Source: Diphasiastrum complanatum (Eukaryota > Streptophyta > Lycopodiopsida > Lycopodiales > Lycopodiaceae). Taken from it: DNA of 64,000 nt. Made by a program: the position numbers and the translations under genes. How positions within the stretch are numbered: the stretch's first letter is position 1; each line of letters starts with the position of its first letter. Below are positions 25,744 to 40,200 of this stretch, piece after piece. The notes under the pieces are model-generated. The model was not told the DNA's origin. It did no database searches and saw only the letters and a program-made list of their open reading frames with translations. The stretch lies in the NCBI GenBank assembly GCA_029204225.1, contig CM055099.1, positions 54,583,200 to 54,647,199 of the forward strand, in the 5' to 3' direction.

Positions 25744-27401
25744 TTATGTCTAATCGCATAACTCAAATGCATTTGAGTAGCCATTCCCAATATGTAGATG
25801 TCGAAATGTGACATATGGAGCATAGAGTTTATGTTCGTTGTCTACATATTGTTGGTAGTTGTGCATGATCACCTAAAGGGTGCATGATAAGGGTTGGATT
25901 TTATTTGATTTATTTGGAGCACAACAAGCTATAATTTTTGTGCGGTCATCATGGACATTTCATCGATAATAATAAAGTCAGCGGCAAGTATTGTTCTGGA
26001 ACGCATGTTGGTAGGCATTGAATTTCGTATATATATAAGCCATTTATAGAGATGGAAAACATATTGTGCACTATCGTTGCACGTTTGATGAGTCTTGATG
26101 CATCAACACCAGTAGTAGCACAAAGCGATACAAATCTAATCGTTTTCTCAATTGAGAACGTGAGATACTTTATCACATGTGTTTTTCCACTTCCAGGTAT
26201 ACTTGAAAGCAGAAAAATACTTGAAGCTTTTGACATCAAAAGTGAGCAGATATTTTCTTGTTCAATTTTTAATGAGGTATTTTCAAAAGATTGAAATTTG
26301 GTTTTTGGTATCAATTGCCAAGGATGTCTCATTGTTGTCTGCTTGTTTGTATACAACTTGAAATAATGGGTCATGACAAAATGGTTTGTGTTGCAATAGA
26401 ATGTTCATGATTGTAGTTGTTCCTTATCTTGAAACATCTATTTATTTGTACAATCTAGCATAACATTCAATATCTTTTTTGTTTCGAATGATATCACGTA
26501 GTATGCATTCCATGTAATATGATCCATCTGTGTTAACGAAGCTCAGAAGCTCTCTTTCTTTTCAGAATTCGCATCTTTCTAACAATATTTAGAAAATAAT
26601 TCTTCAATGTGTTTTGAAGAGATCTTTTCTTTTTGGTCACAATGAATTGATGCCAATAATTACAAACAATAAGTTTTGAGAACTTCAGGCCTATATGTGT
26701 AGATGTCGATTGGACGCAATTGGATTGTGTTGTTTAAACTGACAAATTTACAATGCAAATCTAGTGGAGAGCTATCTATGTATTGGACTGCTTCACTTAT
26801 CTTGATGATACAGATTTGTAAACACATGAAGCTTATTTCTAGTAAAGGTCAAAACATACCTAGATTTCAATTTCAACACATTTTTGTCTGAATTATTCAA
26901 TGCTATAATTTTGGCATCAGATGCATTCATATTCAATGGTCTTATAGGTTTTGATTTCATTGCATATTTTAAAACATAGTATGACCAACTTGTGTTTGTA
27001 ATACGTTGTAGATTCATATGTGCTTGCCATAGCAAAAGCACAATTTGATGATAGGGCACCACATTCCGATCTTTGTATCTAAGTCAAAAATATTTCCATC
27101 GTTCCGTTTTTGTGTCTAAGTCAGTGCATGTGATGATACACATGGTTCGAATGGGAATCCATATTTACAAATCCTTGGAGTTTTTGGGCTAGTTTTGATT
27201 GTGCAAGATGATCGACGATGATGTATTTGTTTTTGTATAACAAGTTCGTGTAGTTGTTTTTGAGTGGGATCCAACGGAATTTCAAAACTTTTTTTGATAG
27301 ATTCATATTTGGGAGAATTAAATGCACTGATTTCATTTCCAATTCTTGTCACATCCTTTCTTTTGACCCATAACATGACATGAGCATGCACATAACCTCA
27401 G
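25744..27401 (-). pseudogene. Helitron Rep/helicase remnant, unit 2
   Basis: Same element as 13331-15993 with the PIF1 C-terminal block deleted. It keeps HAHVMLW (27368-27393), the Rep tyrosine region (26793-27062) and Walker A IPGSGKTH within 25949-26374. The motif after it reads TIVHNMFSISING, closer to the usual PIF1 consensus than unit 1, but a frame change then disrupts the Walker B block. The switch from unit-3-like to unit-1-like sequence falls inside this gene, between about 26075 and 26176. Confidence 0.82.
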
Positions 27402-28177
27402 TTTCTTTTGAATGTACATGAGAGTTGGTTGATTTTTTCACTCAATAATGATGTTAGATGCTTGAACTTGGGACCAATGAAACTTTGGATGCCAAGCTAA
27501 CCAACTCAACCAACCCCCTTGGGTTATTACAATGGCAATATGAAGATAGAAAAATGTTTGCATTTCTCTAGCCTTGATGCTATTAGATGTACCATTGATA
27601 TAGTAACTATCTTGTCATGCTATCTTGTTTGCATTTCTCTTTTCATTTCTCTAGATTCGATGTTATTACATGTATCATTCTTATATTAGCTACCTTGTTT
27701 GTTACTGACAATAAGAATGAGGGAAAGCAAAGTGCTAAAGGTGAAGAAGATATTGAATTACTGTCACCATATGTGTCTTGGTGCATCATCATGCAATTAG
27801 GGGAGCATTATAAGAGACTATGGAAATTTTTTTTTTCTTGTATCAATATGTGAGACAAAAGGGACAATTAGTGTGTTCAATGAGAACTCCTAAATTATAG
27901 GAGCACATGGTGGAAAAAATTAACATGGACCCAATATGGTGCACAATGAATGCGGACTTTGAGAAAAAGCTCCAACAAAAATATATACATTCTATGGCAA
28001 CCTTGATTGCTTGCCTGCTTTAATGTGGGAGATGAGCATAAGTAGTAAGTTTAGAGAAGTAATCACGTCTTGTACAAAACTTGTAGAGTTCTAGCACACA
28101 TAATCATAATTGGTAAAATTTTGCAAATTTGTAGGATAAATATTAGAACGCTAAACCTCTTCCAACCACACTACACC

Positions 28178-28345
<168 letters not shown>

Positions 28346-29309
28346 CCCCAACTATGAAAGTGATTGTTGGTGTTTTTCCCCTCCAATGTTTTTTCTTCAT
28401 GTACTTCCATCATAGTGATAACACATTAAAGAAAATTAGCATTTTGTGAAATGGAAACACATTAGTACCTCTAAAATATCAAAACAAAGTGGAGCAAGCA
28501 TCTCAGAGTGGAAATTTTTTGTTATTGATTCTTCATAACAGCACGCTAAACCGAGCTCACTCCAACTTTATATTCAAAAACAATTTTGAGTGACTTATAA
28601 AAATTTGAAACATACGAAATTGCAATTGCAAAGTAAATATAAATAGCAAAAAATCAAAAAAAAAAAGAAAAAGGCAAAAGAACCGTATCATTTAAAAGGC
28701 ACACGTCTAGGAAATGACAAACAAATAGAGCTTAGAAAATATTTCAATTTCTTTAGCATCAAAAAATATTTTTTCGAGATTGCAATCAAAGTCTATATAA
28801 TGCAAAAGAAATTTGTTTTTACATTAGCTATGTCGATTATGATGATAGCAACATTGTTGCCATGCAAAAAATCATCATGATGTGGAATATTTGATTGTTC
28901 AAATGTGGTGCTAATGATTCAACGTTAGATGTAAAGAAATCAACCTTCTGAATACAAGGGATTTCTATACATCCTTTTGAGAGCAATGAAAATGAATATT
29001 GCTTGTGTATAGAAGAACTCTATGCATAACCGCCCTAAAAGAGAGTAGCCCACAAAAACTGAGCTTTTTCTCGATTTTAAGTTGTTGGCCAACACCTTGA
29101 ATAGCTTGAGTGTGATAGAAGAGGACAAATCAAGCTCACATTTATTTTTAGAGGAGCATATTCAACATAGTGATGCCTTATAAGAACAAAATAAAATGGA
29201 AGCTTAAGAGCTTCTGTATGAATACAAAAAGTTGAACCACCTTACACAAACTCCTTAGGAATATAGATCAGACTATGCTAGCTTGTTTTGCCTTTAGCAA
29301 ACCTTTTCA

Positions 29310-30128
29310 TTGCAATATGGAAAAACAATTACAAGACCTCACATTTTCAACAAACAAACTCAAGGGGGTATATACTTTAGTCATGCTTCTCGTATAGGTG
29401 ATGTTACCATCATTTCTTCTACTGAGAGAACTCTGCAAAGGGATCCCTTAAAGGGACCTCTCTTTGCTTTGGCACATTATCGTGCATTGCGTGCTACTGC
29501 TACAACTTTTTTCTTTTGTTTATTTCCCTCGATTGTAGATGATACACATATTGTGGGTCATCTCAACTTTTTTGCATTTTTCAGTGCAGCTTCTCTCTCT
29601 TGGGCTTATAATGAACATGTCTAAGTGAGTAGTTTGGTGTCCAACAGGCCTTCCAACAGATTTCTCCTTCCTTGTAGGGTTCATTAGTTCTGAGTATAGC
29701 ATAAGGCACTTGGTGTTCCCATCGGTTCTCTTGGCTATGTCACTTCAATTATGCGGGATGCTCTGGATAGATTTAATGCTCGTCATTCTGATATGTTGCC
29801 AAAGATTGGAAACTCTCAAGTTGCTTTTGGAATTCTCACTCAATACTTTGCCCAACGTCTTGGCTATCTTTTGCATTGTGTTTCTCCTTCACCTGACGTA
29901 TTATCATTACTTCGAGATTTTGATGATACTTTACTGGGCATATTTGGTCAACTTTTTGGGGCCAGACACCTTTGACACTTGTGAAGGTAAGTTTTCTAAG
30001 CTACAAATTTTTCTTCTTGCTTGTTGTATCTATCGATAGCTTGCACTACTCCAGCTACTTTTCTAAGAAGTTGGGGTCTTGTTGGCTTTGCACTAGTTTC
30101 TAGGTTTCAACAAGATAACCAACCTCTT
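29310..30128 (+). pseudogene. LINE reverse transcriptase fragment, unit 3
   Basis: Duplicate of 17835-18653 with the same motifs (PLKGPLFAL, FPSIVDDTHIV) and the same truncation by a replacement segment. Confidence 0.75.
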
Positions 30129-31746
30129 TGCAAGATTAGGCTAACTTATACAGACATCTTTGGACATAGAGTTAAGATTAAAGCTTTATTGCACTAATCC
30201 AATCCATATCAAAATGGTACTTGGTAACAATCGGTGAATCTTAATTTAATGTTTACCACTACTTCCTAATGAATATCTCACAGCTCAATAACCCCAAAAC
30301 TCCTCTAGTTCCAGATTACATCAAATACAAGATTTTTTTTCCTGAACCAATGCAACTGGCTGATTCTTTAAAAGACTTATTCCTATCTTTTCTTCCCCCC
30401 TTATAAAAAGAAATTCCATAATTTTGATTTAGAAGTTCCCAGGAGACAACGTATCTGAAAGATTCGAAAAAGTCAGTAATGAGTATCCAATACTATTACA
30501 AACATGACTTTTTCCTCAGAATCATAGAATATCTTATTCTGAATGATAGAAATATTACCTCTCAATAATCAACTATCAACTAGAGACTAACATTAGGATT
30601 CTGGAAATCTAAGTTCCGAGCCATATTCAAAAGTCTTATATGGAAGTACAATTTCATATAATTATAACAGTCCTTCAGAACAGAGTTCTACACTGGAAGA
30701 AATTATATGAATTTCAATCCAATTGTCATGTATTAAGAAAGTTCTAAAGAGTAGAGGTCTAATAAAATAGAGAAATAGATTTAAGGGCTTCCATATTTTG
30801 TAATTAATGAGATACCATTAAGGGATCGATCTATATCTCATAATTCCCAAAATACCCTTAACAAAAACCAATGGACTCTGTTAGTATTACCATTACAACA
30901 ATCACTAGCCATCAGTCTACAAATGATTCTACCCAAGAAATCCCCTTTAGAATCACTGATGTCCCATACCACCAGCTTTTCCTCCAAGAATCCTCTGCAT
31001 CCAGATCTGTTTTGCCCAAAAAGTCAAAAAAGACGATTCGGCTATCCTATACCCAGATATAGGATCAAATTCACAAGCAATTCCAGGAGATAATCCTAAC
31101 AATTGAAATCTCTCATGCTTCTTTAGTGTTACTCAAAGAATACCATTTCACATTGTATCCATCATGGACAAAACATAATGATCATCCCAGTACAATAGAA
31201 TGTATCACTAATCCAAAAGAAACATAGATTTCAACAAAAACCGAATATCATATTGTCCTAGATATCCAATATCTATTCCATAATCGGTACAAATAACTTA
31301 ATTCTTTTAACAAGTTAGAACTCTCTTGGTTGTTACAATCATAATACAGAAATACTCTATAACTGAAAAAAATCCAAATTACTAGATTCCTGTATGGAAC
31401 ACCTTCCATCTACTTTACTTTGCAAGATCCAAATCTAATTGCAAAACAGAGATGGTTCCATAAATGGATTATCAGTCTTGCCACTACTTTTCCCTTAGAA
31501 TCCTTGAATTCTCAAAATTCTAATTCACACTGGGGAAAAGAAATCCAAATTACCAGAGGCAGTCTTCTTAAATAGTTCCCAATTTTATTCTCACTTGCAA
31601 TTAGTTATACTTCAGGAATTGAAAGTAAATTAAATAATTGGATCATTTAGACCAACAATCATCTATATATCAGACTTCCGCTCTTTTTCCCGCTTCCAAA
31701 AATGGTTCTGGTTAACAAAACCCCAAATTTGTACTGGGAAAAAGTA
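30129..31746. other. Replacement segment of unknown origin, unit 3
   Basis: Nearly identical to 18654-20271, with only a few substitutions seen. It shows that units 2 and 3 share a recent ancestor to the exclusion of unit 1 in this part. Confidence 0.7.
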
Positions 31747-34611
31747 CTTTTATGGCTGGCTTGTTCACAAAAATGGCATGCATGATCAACAAGTCGTCAT
31801 TTATGGCCCATTTTCACAAGTTATCAATGAACTTATTTGGCACAGTCATTTCATTCCTAGTTTTGGTTGTGAGAGTAGAAACATGAAGTTAACATGATTC
31901 CTTGTTCAGGCCTTTGCAACACCATGCTTTTGTTTCTGCTTAATGCTTATAAATGCATTTACGCAGCTCTTGGTAGTGATTTTCATGTAAATGTTGATAC
32001 ATGTACTCGAGCTTTCAAGAATACAAAGAGGCCTCAATGAGAGCAATTCACATGTTGGAAGAGCATTCAAGTTGGTTTTATGTGTTGATATCTTCTATTA
32101 TGCAACTTAAAAAATTGTCAATGTTTGTGACTATCCAATGCTCGTATAAAAAATAAGATGTTCATGCTATGGCCAGCTTCATTTCTGCAACAATCATTCC
32201 TAACAACCTATTGCATAATAGCAAGCTACGATAGCACACAAGTTTCAGGTCATTTTTTTGTTACTCTAGACCTAGGTTAGTCTTTTACAAGTGTATGCTG
32301 TAAATAGTGTTGACTCAATATTATTAGTAGTGTGATTAAATAAACAATGTCATGTTCGGATTAACTGCTATGAAGTATGTTCTGTTGTTGAAATCATCAT
32401 TAAGAGAGTCAAATCATTTTAAAGTGGTAGCATTTGTCAATCAATGTGTTATTGGTTATTATCTATGTTATAATAGCATCCAAAAGGTGGATTCTTGTGA
32501 TTACATGTTGCCAAGCCTATAATTTTTGTCCATTGTATTCTAATTCATTAAGAGGGTGCAAAGCTATGTAAATGTTGAAAATTAGGCTAAAACTTGAATG
32601 AATTTACTATTTTGGGTTCTAATTTTACATAGAGGTTAGTATTTCGAGTGGTATCTAATGAGGCCCTTGAAAAAACATACAAGTTTTCTATACTTTATTT
32701 TGTAGTGTTGCAACTTCAGCAAAAAAACACTTTTTGGAACTCAACCACCAAATTCCAAATCGAATTGTTTATTTGCTTTCCATAAACCTTCATTCCAATT
32801 GATCTTCCTTAGGCAGTTTCCTTAGATCTTTCTGAGATGAACTAACAAATTCTGTTGCCTTTCACCACACGAAGAACACAAGAGGAAAACCTCATCATTA
32901 GTGGAGAAAAAAGGCTAAACATTACTAGCATCACAAAGAATTGTGCGAGAAACCATTCTAAAAATATGTGCCATTATAATCACAAAATGTAGCTTGAGCT
33001 GATAGTTGGCAAGGGGAAGGACTTTGGTCCAATAATGAGCTACGATTTTAGAAGTAGTACAAAGTAGTACAAGGCAAGACCTTGCAAAACAAAGGAGCGC
33101 AACTACACAGACATATGGATCTTCAAAGTGATATAGCAAGTATGCTTATCACGTTAATATTGATGCCTGAGTATGTTGTAGTAATATATAAGCAATATTG
33201 TTGGTAGTTGGTTGGGTTTAAGAATACAAGCAAGACCTTGTAAAATAGAATAACAACAGAGACACATAGACATGTTGATCATCCAGTCATCATGTTGATC
33301 ATCAAGTCATCTAGACATACTAACAGAATAACAACAAACACATATAGACATGTTGATCCTCACAATGATGCAAAAAAAATAACAAAATGAGAACAAACGT
33401 ACATAGACATGTTGATCCTCAAAGTCATGCATAAGACATTAAACATATGCAAAAAAAAATGTACAATCTGGAACTTGGCCGTCGCGTTTCATATTGAGCT
33501 TTTCTTTTGGTTGATTTTTAAACTATTCAATGGAGAAATGCAACTATAACTGTTGTTGATTTGGAGATTGATCTGACTCAAAAGCAGATAAAACTTTAGT
33601 CCAGGAGCATACATAACAAAAATGTTTAGCAGGGAAGCTAGAAACAAGATACTAGAAAAAAGATTCGTGTCGAGGTTTGTAATTTTCATAGGAGCAATTG
33701 TCATGGAGGATAGTCATATCCGGTCCTCCCCAACTTATGCAATACTTCTTTCATAGATGTGTCAAACGTCTTCCAGTTATTTCTCTGTCAAACATTTCGA
33801 GTTTTGTATATAAAAGTATATGGAAACCGTAAACCTTTTGTCCAAAATATTAAAAGAAAAAGGATATCTATAATCTTGTCAACATCCTGGTCTAGTCTAT
33901 TTTAGTATGAACCAATACTAGATCGAACCTCACCTATGCTATCTTGGAATGTGTGAGACAGAAGAATTCTTAAACTCTGCAAAAAGAAAACTTTTTTTCA
34001 CTAGTACAAACTGCATCTAGATATTCAATAGGAGATATTACATTCATATGCGAAGGAGTTCAATTAAAAACTAGAGTCATATTTTGATGTGGTTGTTTTA
34101 GAGACTTATACAAACAAAGGGTTTAAAAACACCAAACAACCACAAGCGACTTAATTGCTCTGAAACTTATAAGTTTAATCACGAAGTGGGAATTTGAACA
34201 GATGGATAGGAGAAGATTAGACTTCAATACTTAATTGATGTCTTCCAACTACAGCTACTTTTACCAACTTTTAAACAGACTGCAAAGTTACACATGCCTA
34301 AGAATGAAGCTAGCTTGTCTCTAGCACTAGCAATTTGCTAGGCTTGTACCAGCTCGGATCATATAAGACCTTCACAAAACTGGGGAAGAAAAGAACATTT
34401 CGTTCTACTAAAACGTCAACCAACTGCTAACACAACAATCAACTTATCATACAAGCACTATAGACTAGATATCTACAAGAAATCAAGAGAGCTCTATTTG
34501 TTAAGGTGATTGACCAAAATGTTTTATATGGTGTCATGACAAGGCAGAATGTGGCCAAAATCCACTGATCCCTGATCACAATGACAACATATTGGAAACA
34601 CTTTTCTTCTA
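31747..34611. other. Non-coding shared segment, unit 3
   Basis: Counterpart of 20272-23136; no gene seen. The short recurring ACATAGACATGTTGATC motif is at 33259-33435. Confidence 0.55.
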
Positions 34612-35025
34612 GGGTTTGTACCTACAGTACAATAAGTCAGATAAAAATCTCATATACTTCATTGTAACCCAGAAAAAGATGAGGCTATGTAGAACCTGTT
34701 TGCAGCAGTATGACAATAATCTTGTTTTCATTCCAAGTTTCCCAAATTTACCGGCAGCAAGGAGTGGGTTATAAATTGAAGTTTTACAAAAGACTGCAAT
34801 CACATCTTAATTTTCTCGGGTTTGTACCTACAGTACAAAAGTCAGATAAAAATCTCATATGCTTCATTGCAACCCAAAAAAGGACGAGGCTATGTAGATC
34901 CTATCTGCAGCAGTATGACAACGATCTTGTTTTGATTCCAAGTTTTCCAAATTTACCGGCAGCAAGAATTGGGTCGTAAATTGAAATTTTACAGAAGACT
35001 TGAATCACAACTTACTTTTTGAGGC
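34612..35025. repeat. 206-bp tandem duplication in the Sm D2 3' region, unit 3
   Basis: Copies start at 34612 and 34818, as in units 1 and 2. Confidence 0.85.
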
Positions 35026-35058
35026 TCTATAGTTTTACTCGTAATCTCGATACTCAGG

Positions 35059-36187
35059 TTACTTAGGATTCCGAAGAACAATAATAACAGAGTCACCACG
35101 AAGAAACATTTTGCTGATAAATCTATCTTTATTTACTGGTTTTGCCTTCTTCTTGCCTTTTCCTGTTTTTGGTACCTGGCAACACCCAATATGTTGCAAT
35201 TAATAAACGATTGGAAGTAATCATACAATACAATGTCCTTAACAGCATATAGTTGAATACTATGTAACAAGCTCCATTTCAAATTGAAACAAGTTACATT
35301 ATTCTTTCTGGTAAACAAACCAAATAACTTCAACAAACGAAGAGGGGATCAAACCTCGGTCCACATTTCCTTGACATTTTCCAGTACCATGTTGCAGTGC
35401 CTATCAAAGGCCTTCACTCGCCCTAAAAGCTTCCGATTATTTCGGCAATTGATCAAAACCTAAAGTGAAATACAACCAGCTTGTTAGACCTTGTACTGAT
35501 TCGAATGTAGGATGTGTTAAGCAAAATACAAGGATAGTACTACCCAACTTACGAGGAAATCCTACATCAAGCCAGTCTGGTAAAGGTAGCTGCAGTATGG
35601 TTCTCAAATACCAGAAGCACTTCATGGTAAACAATAACACCAATAACTTCTGAACTTAAATATTTCTCCAAGTTTTGCATTTTCTGACTTTATCAATCTC
35701 CTTAGCAATCATCCGTGGCTAGGTAAGCTCTCTTTCATTCCAAATTTTGTGCCTTAAATTCAAAACCGATACCCATTTGTATGCAAACCCACCTGTGTGT
35801 TGTTCTTAACACTCATTGTCAGAACAGAAAGTGGTCCAGTGCTGAATTCGTCTGCTTCTGTCTTTTCCTGATTCTAACACGTACAACAGAAAAATTTTTT
35901 ATTTACGTTTAGGGTTCAGGGAACGGCTGGTTATTAAATATGCAAGAGACATTCATTCATTCATTCATTTGGTGCCAAAAATACATCAAAATCTTCATAT
36001 ATATAAAACAATAACATATATATGCAACAATCTTCAGTGAATAAAACATTTGACAGATGATACCAGTGTAATACGGTGACCAAAATTATAGCCAGATGTT
36101 CCTATATGTATTGGCTAATGTCGTAGATTCTGCTTATGAACTGTAAGAAAGATGCATAGGTATACTTACTAGTGTATCCTCCTCCAT
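35059..36187 (-). CDS. SmD2: Small nuclear ribonucleoprotein Sm D2, copy D
   Basis: Minus-strand Sm D2 gene of unit 3. Coding exons: 36170-36187, 35793-35867, 35355-35459 and 35059-35175. The predicted protein equals copies B and C, with intact Sm1 and Sm2 blocks and GT-AG introns. Exons and introns look almost identical to copy C, so short reads could not tell the two genes apart. Confidence 0.94.
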
Positions 36188-36419
36188 GGGGTTTACTCCA
36201 GTCTCCACTGCAGATGGCAGCAGAGCAAGAGCAAAAGCAAAAGCAACGTCCGTGAAGAAGGGAGTATATATGAAAAACAACAAAGACTTATATAAAGCAT
36301 ATACATTTTCACTCGTTCTTTTAGGGTTTGTTTGTTCAAGCATATTGTGGTGAATGACCTGATTTTGATGTTTATTAACACAAACCCTAGTGCTACCCTA
36401 AATCTTAAACCCTAAACCT
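36188..36419 (-). promoter_or_regulatory. Promoter of Sm D2 copy D
   Basis: TATA box near 36287-36296, telo-box at 36321-36329 and distal AAACCCTA motifs at about 36382-36418, as in copies B and C. Confidence 0.65.
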
Positions 36420-37220
36420 TGATGCCAATGCTAGTGCTGGGAAAAGTGGCATTCTGTAAGGAATGGAATCTGCAAAATCTGGAAAATACAATTGTGTCCC
36501 GCTAACAACAATTTTGTGAGCTAACCATGATGAATATTGAATTTGAGGAACATGCTATTTGAAGCGTAGAAACCATAACAAAACCACGATGAAAAAGCAT
36601 GACAAAGACCAACCTGAATTAAAGCTATGAGATATTGGATGACAAATTATTTGAAAGTTTCTCATGTGTACTATCACCATTTCATGTACCAATATTTTTA
36701 TGATTGCGAAGGATGACCAGTCAAGTTATTGCAAAGTTTCATGTTCTTAGATTTATACATTTTGATTTAATGTTCTCATGTATTTGCAACCGAACGATCT
36801 TTGAAACGTATGTCGAAAAGCATCTTTTTTGGGTGGCTTTCAAACGCATTGCTGCACACATATCAAAATCGATAGTTTGTCAAATGCGAACCAGTTTCCC
36901 TATGTGTGATGTGCTTGTTTGTGGCCGTTTCGCGAGAGGAGTCCAAGGATCCTACGAGAAATATGCCATTTAGATTAATAGTTGCTTCATGATGGAACAC
37001 ATTCTTTGTTGAATTGAAGAATATAGATTGAAGGTTGGCATACCTCTATTATGGAAGACAATGGTTGCGATGTTCGTTGTGAAATTTGGAGATCCATGGG
37101 CTGTTATTTGTCAATATGCAATTGGTATTTAGATGCATGCACAAGAATCTATATGAATAGCAGAATGTAATTTTCAATCATTGAAAGTTGCAAACCTGGG
37201 AATCAATTGTCGCAATGGTT
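36420..37220. other. Intergenic segment, unit 3
   Basis: No recognised gene. It carries the short conserved plus-strand open frame at 36704-36973, also present in unit 2, with no family match known to me. Confidence 0.4.
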
Positions 37221-40200
37221 GATGGATCAAAGCTCTCTTTCTCAAGGATTTTCAACAAACTATCAATCGAGTTTGGGCCATTGGTGAGGCGCACTCATGT
37301 TTCTGAGATGTGCCCCAAGTTGTCTGGCAAGACCGGTACTAATAGCATTCAACCCTCTCCACTAGGAAATAGAAATGTTATATCCGAAGTACAAATTTGT
37401 ATAACATAATAGCCCTTCGTCTGAGTGGGCTTCGAAATGTTGAATAGCAGCTCTGTTTGTTTGTATTGAGCTTGGAATTAAAATTGCAAACAATTTGTAA
37501 AAATGTTTTAATAATTTTGAAAACATGAGATAAAAATCATGACGTTTTTGTAAGTCAGAAATGCTAATAACAAATATCATATAAAATGGACAAAAACAAA
37601 AGAAATACAATCGTGTACATTTTGCGTTGTTATAAAGGAGCTCATTGTGTAACTGCTATGAAAGACGTTTTTGTATTTGCTTGGTTCAATGCCACATGCA
37701 TTCAAGAGGAACATCTGTCGTGTCGAAGGATAGATGCGTACATCATCAAGTTGCTCAGAGGTTGTAGCTTGTGATGTTTTTGTTTCTTCTTTCAATTTTC
37801 GAAATAGCTATGAAAGAATTCGAGATGGTTAATCGTTGTGATAGAATAGAATGCCAAAGAGCTAGCAATATATTTTTGGGGACATTGCATTTAATTGTAT
37901 CTAATTTTACGCACCATGGATGGAGTAATTTTTATTTTTTTATTAGATGCATCAAGTTTTAGTGAAATAGAATCTATTTCTTTGGAACTCTTGGACCACA
38001 CAAATCTTCGACTATTCCAGTTGCTCCATTGACAACTCCATTTTGTATGTCTAAATTTGCAAGAATCACCACTTTTGCATTCTTGGCAATTTCTTCCACT
38101 TGGTGAAATGTACGATCTTCAAGCCACAATTTTAATTCGACATTGTCGGATGCATTTGTTTTCATGGGCACTTTAATAATGTCATATTCTTTGCAATGCG
38201 TATTTGTTATATTTTTTCACACAGTCTTTGTGTGTGCATATGATTGTGACATCAAAGTTGATCATTTGCAATAGTTGGTTTTCTAAAATAATTGTTTTGT
38301 TCAATTTATTATCGATTTCTTGCATTGTTGGTTTTCTAAATTGTATCATGTTAAAAAATGATAGGTACAAGATGTCAGACGAATGTCTAATCGCATAACT
38401 CAAATGCATTTGAGTAGCCATTCCCAATATGTAGATGTCGAAATGTGACATATGGAGCATAGAGTTTATGTTCGTTGTCTACATATTGTTGGTAGTTGTG
38501 CATGATCACCTAAAGGGTGCATGATAAGGGTTGGATTTTATTTGATTTATTTGGAGCACAACAAGCTATAATTTTTGTGTGGTCATCATGGACATTTCAT
38601 CGATAATAATAAAGTCAGCGGCAAGTATTGTTCTGAAACGCATGTTAGTAGGCATTGAATTTCGTATATATATAAGCCATTTATAGAGATGGAAAACATA
38701 TTGTGCACTATCGTTGCACGTTTGATGAGTCTTGATGCATCAACACCAGTAGTAGCACAAAGCAATACAAATCTAATCGTTTTCTCAATTGAGAACGTGA
38801 GATACTTTATCAAATGTGTTTTTCCACTTCCCGGTATACTTGAAAACACAAAAATACCCGAAGCTTTTGACATAAAAAGTGAGTAGATATTTTCTTGTTC
38901 AATTTTCATTAGAGGAGTTCTAAATCCAAAAAAGACCCTTTGTAAAGATTCTTTTTATATTTTTTCTCAATTTTTTCTTACACATGGACCAATCAAAACA
39001 TTCAAATTTGAAATCTACGTAACGTAAGTTTTTGAGTCCACACTAAAAATGGCATAACTTTTTAGTGGTAAGTCCAAATTCAGCGGACTTTGGTGCATTG
39101 GAAAGCGCTCGAAAGGGCTTTCCAATGATATGTTACATGTATACTTCTGAGCTACGATTAAAAAGTTATGGCAAGTCAAAAGTATTAGTGTTATAATATT
39201 TTAATAATATAAACTACATCTTGCACGAATTCTTAAAGGGTCTTTTTGGAGCTCAAAACTCCTCTAATGTAATGAGGTATTTTCAAAAGATTGAAATTTG
39301 TGTAAAATGCCCAATGCGTTTTTGGTATCAGTTGCCATGGATGTCTCATTGTTGTTTGCTTGTTCATATACAACTTGAAATAATGGGTCATGACAAAATG
39401 GTTTGTGTTGCAATAGAATGTTCATAACCAGTTGTTGTTGCTTATCTTAAAACTTCTAATTATTTGTACAATCTAGCATAACATTCAATATCTTTTTCGT
39501 TTCCAATGATATCACGTAGTATGCATTCCATGTAATATGATCCATCTATGTTAACGAAGCTCAGAAGCTCTCTTTCTTTTCAGAATTTGCATCTTTCTAA
39601 CAATATTTAAAAAAGAATTCTTCAATGTGTTTTGAAGAGATCTTTTTTTTTTTGTCACAATGAATTGACGCCAATAATTACAAAAAGTAAGTTTTGAGAA
39701 CTTCAGGCCTATATGTGTAGATGTCGATTGGACGCAATTGGATTGTGTTGTTAAAACTGACAAATTTGCAATGCAAATCTAGTGGAGAGCTATCTATGTA
39801 TTGGATTGCTTCACTTCTCTTGATGATACAGATTTGTAAATACATGAAGCTTATTTCTAGTAAGGATATCAGTTCTGTCAAAACATACCTAGATTTCAAT
39901 TTCAACACATTTTTGTCTGAATTATTCAATCCTATAATTTTGGCATCAGATGCATTCATATTCAATGGTCTTATAGGTTCTGATTTCATTGCATATTTTA
40001 AAACATAGTATGACCAACTTGTGTTTGTAATACGTTGTAGATTCATATGTGCTTGCCATAGCAAAAGCACAATTTGATGATAGGGCACCACATTCCGATC
40101 TTTGTATCTAAGTCGAAAATATTTCCATCGTTCCGTTTTTTAATGGGAATCCATATTTACAAATCCTTGGAGTTTTTGGGCTAGTTTTGATTGTGCAAGA

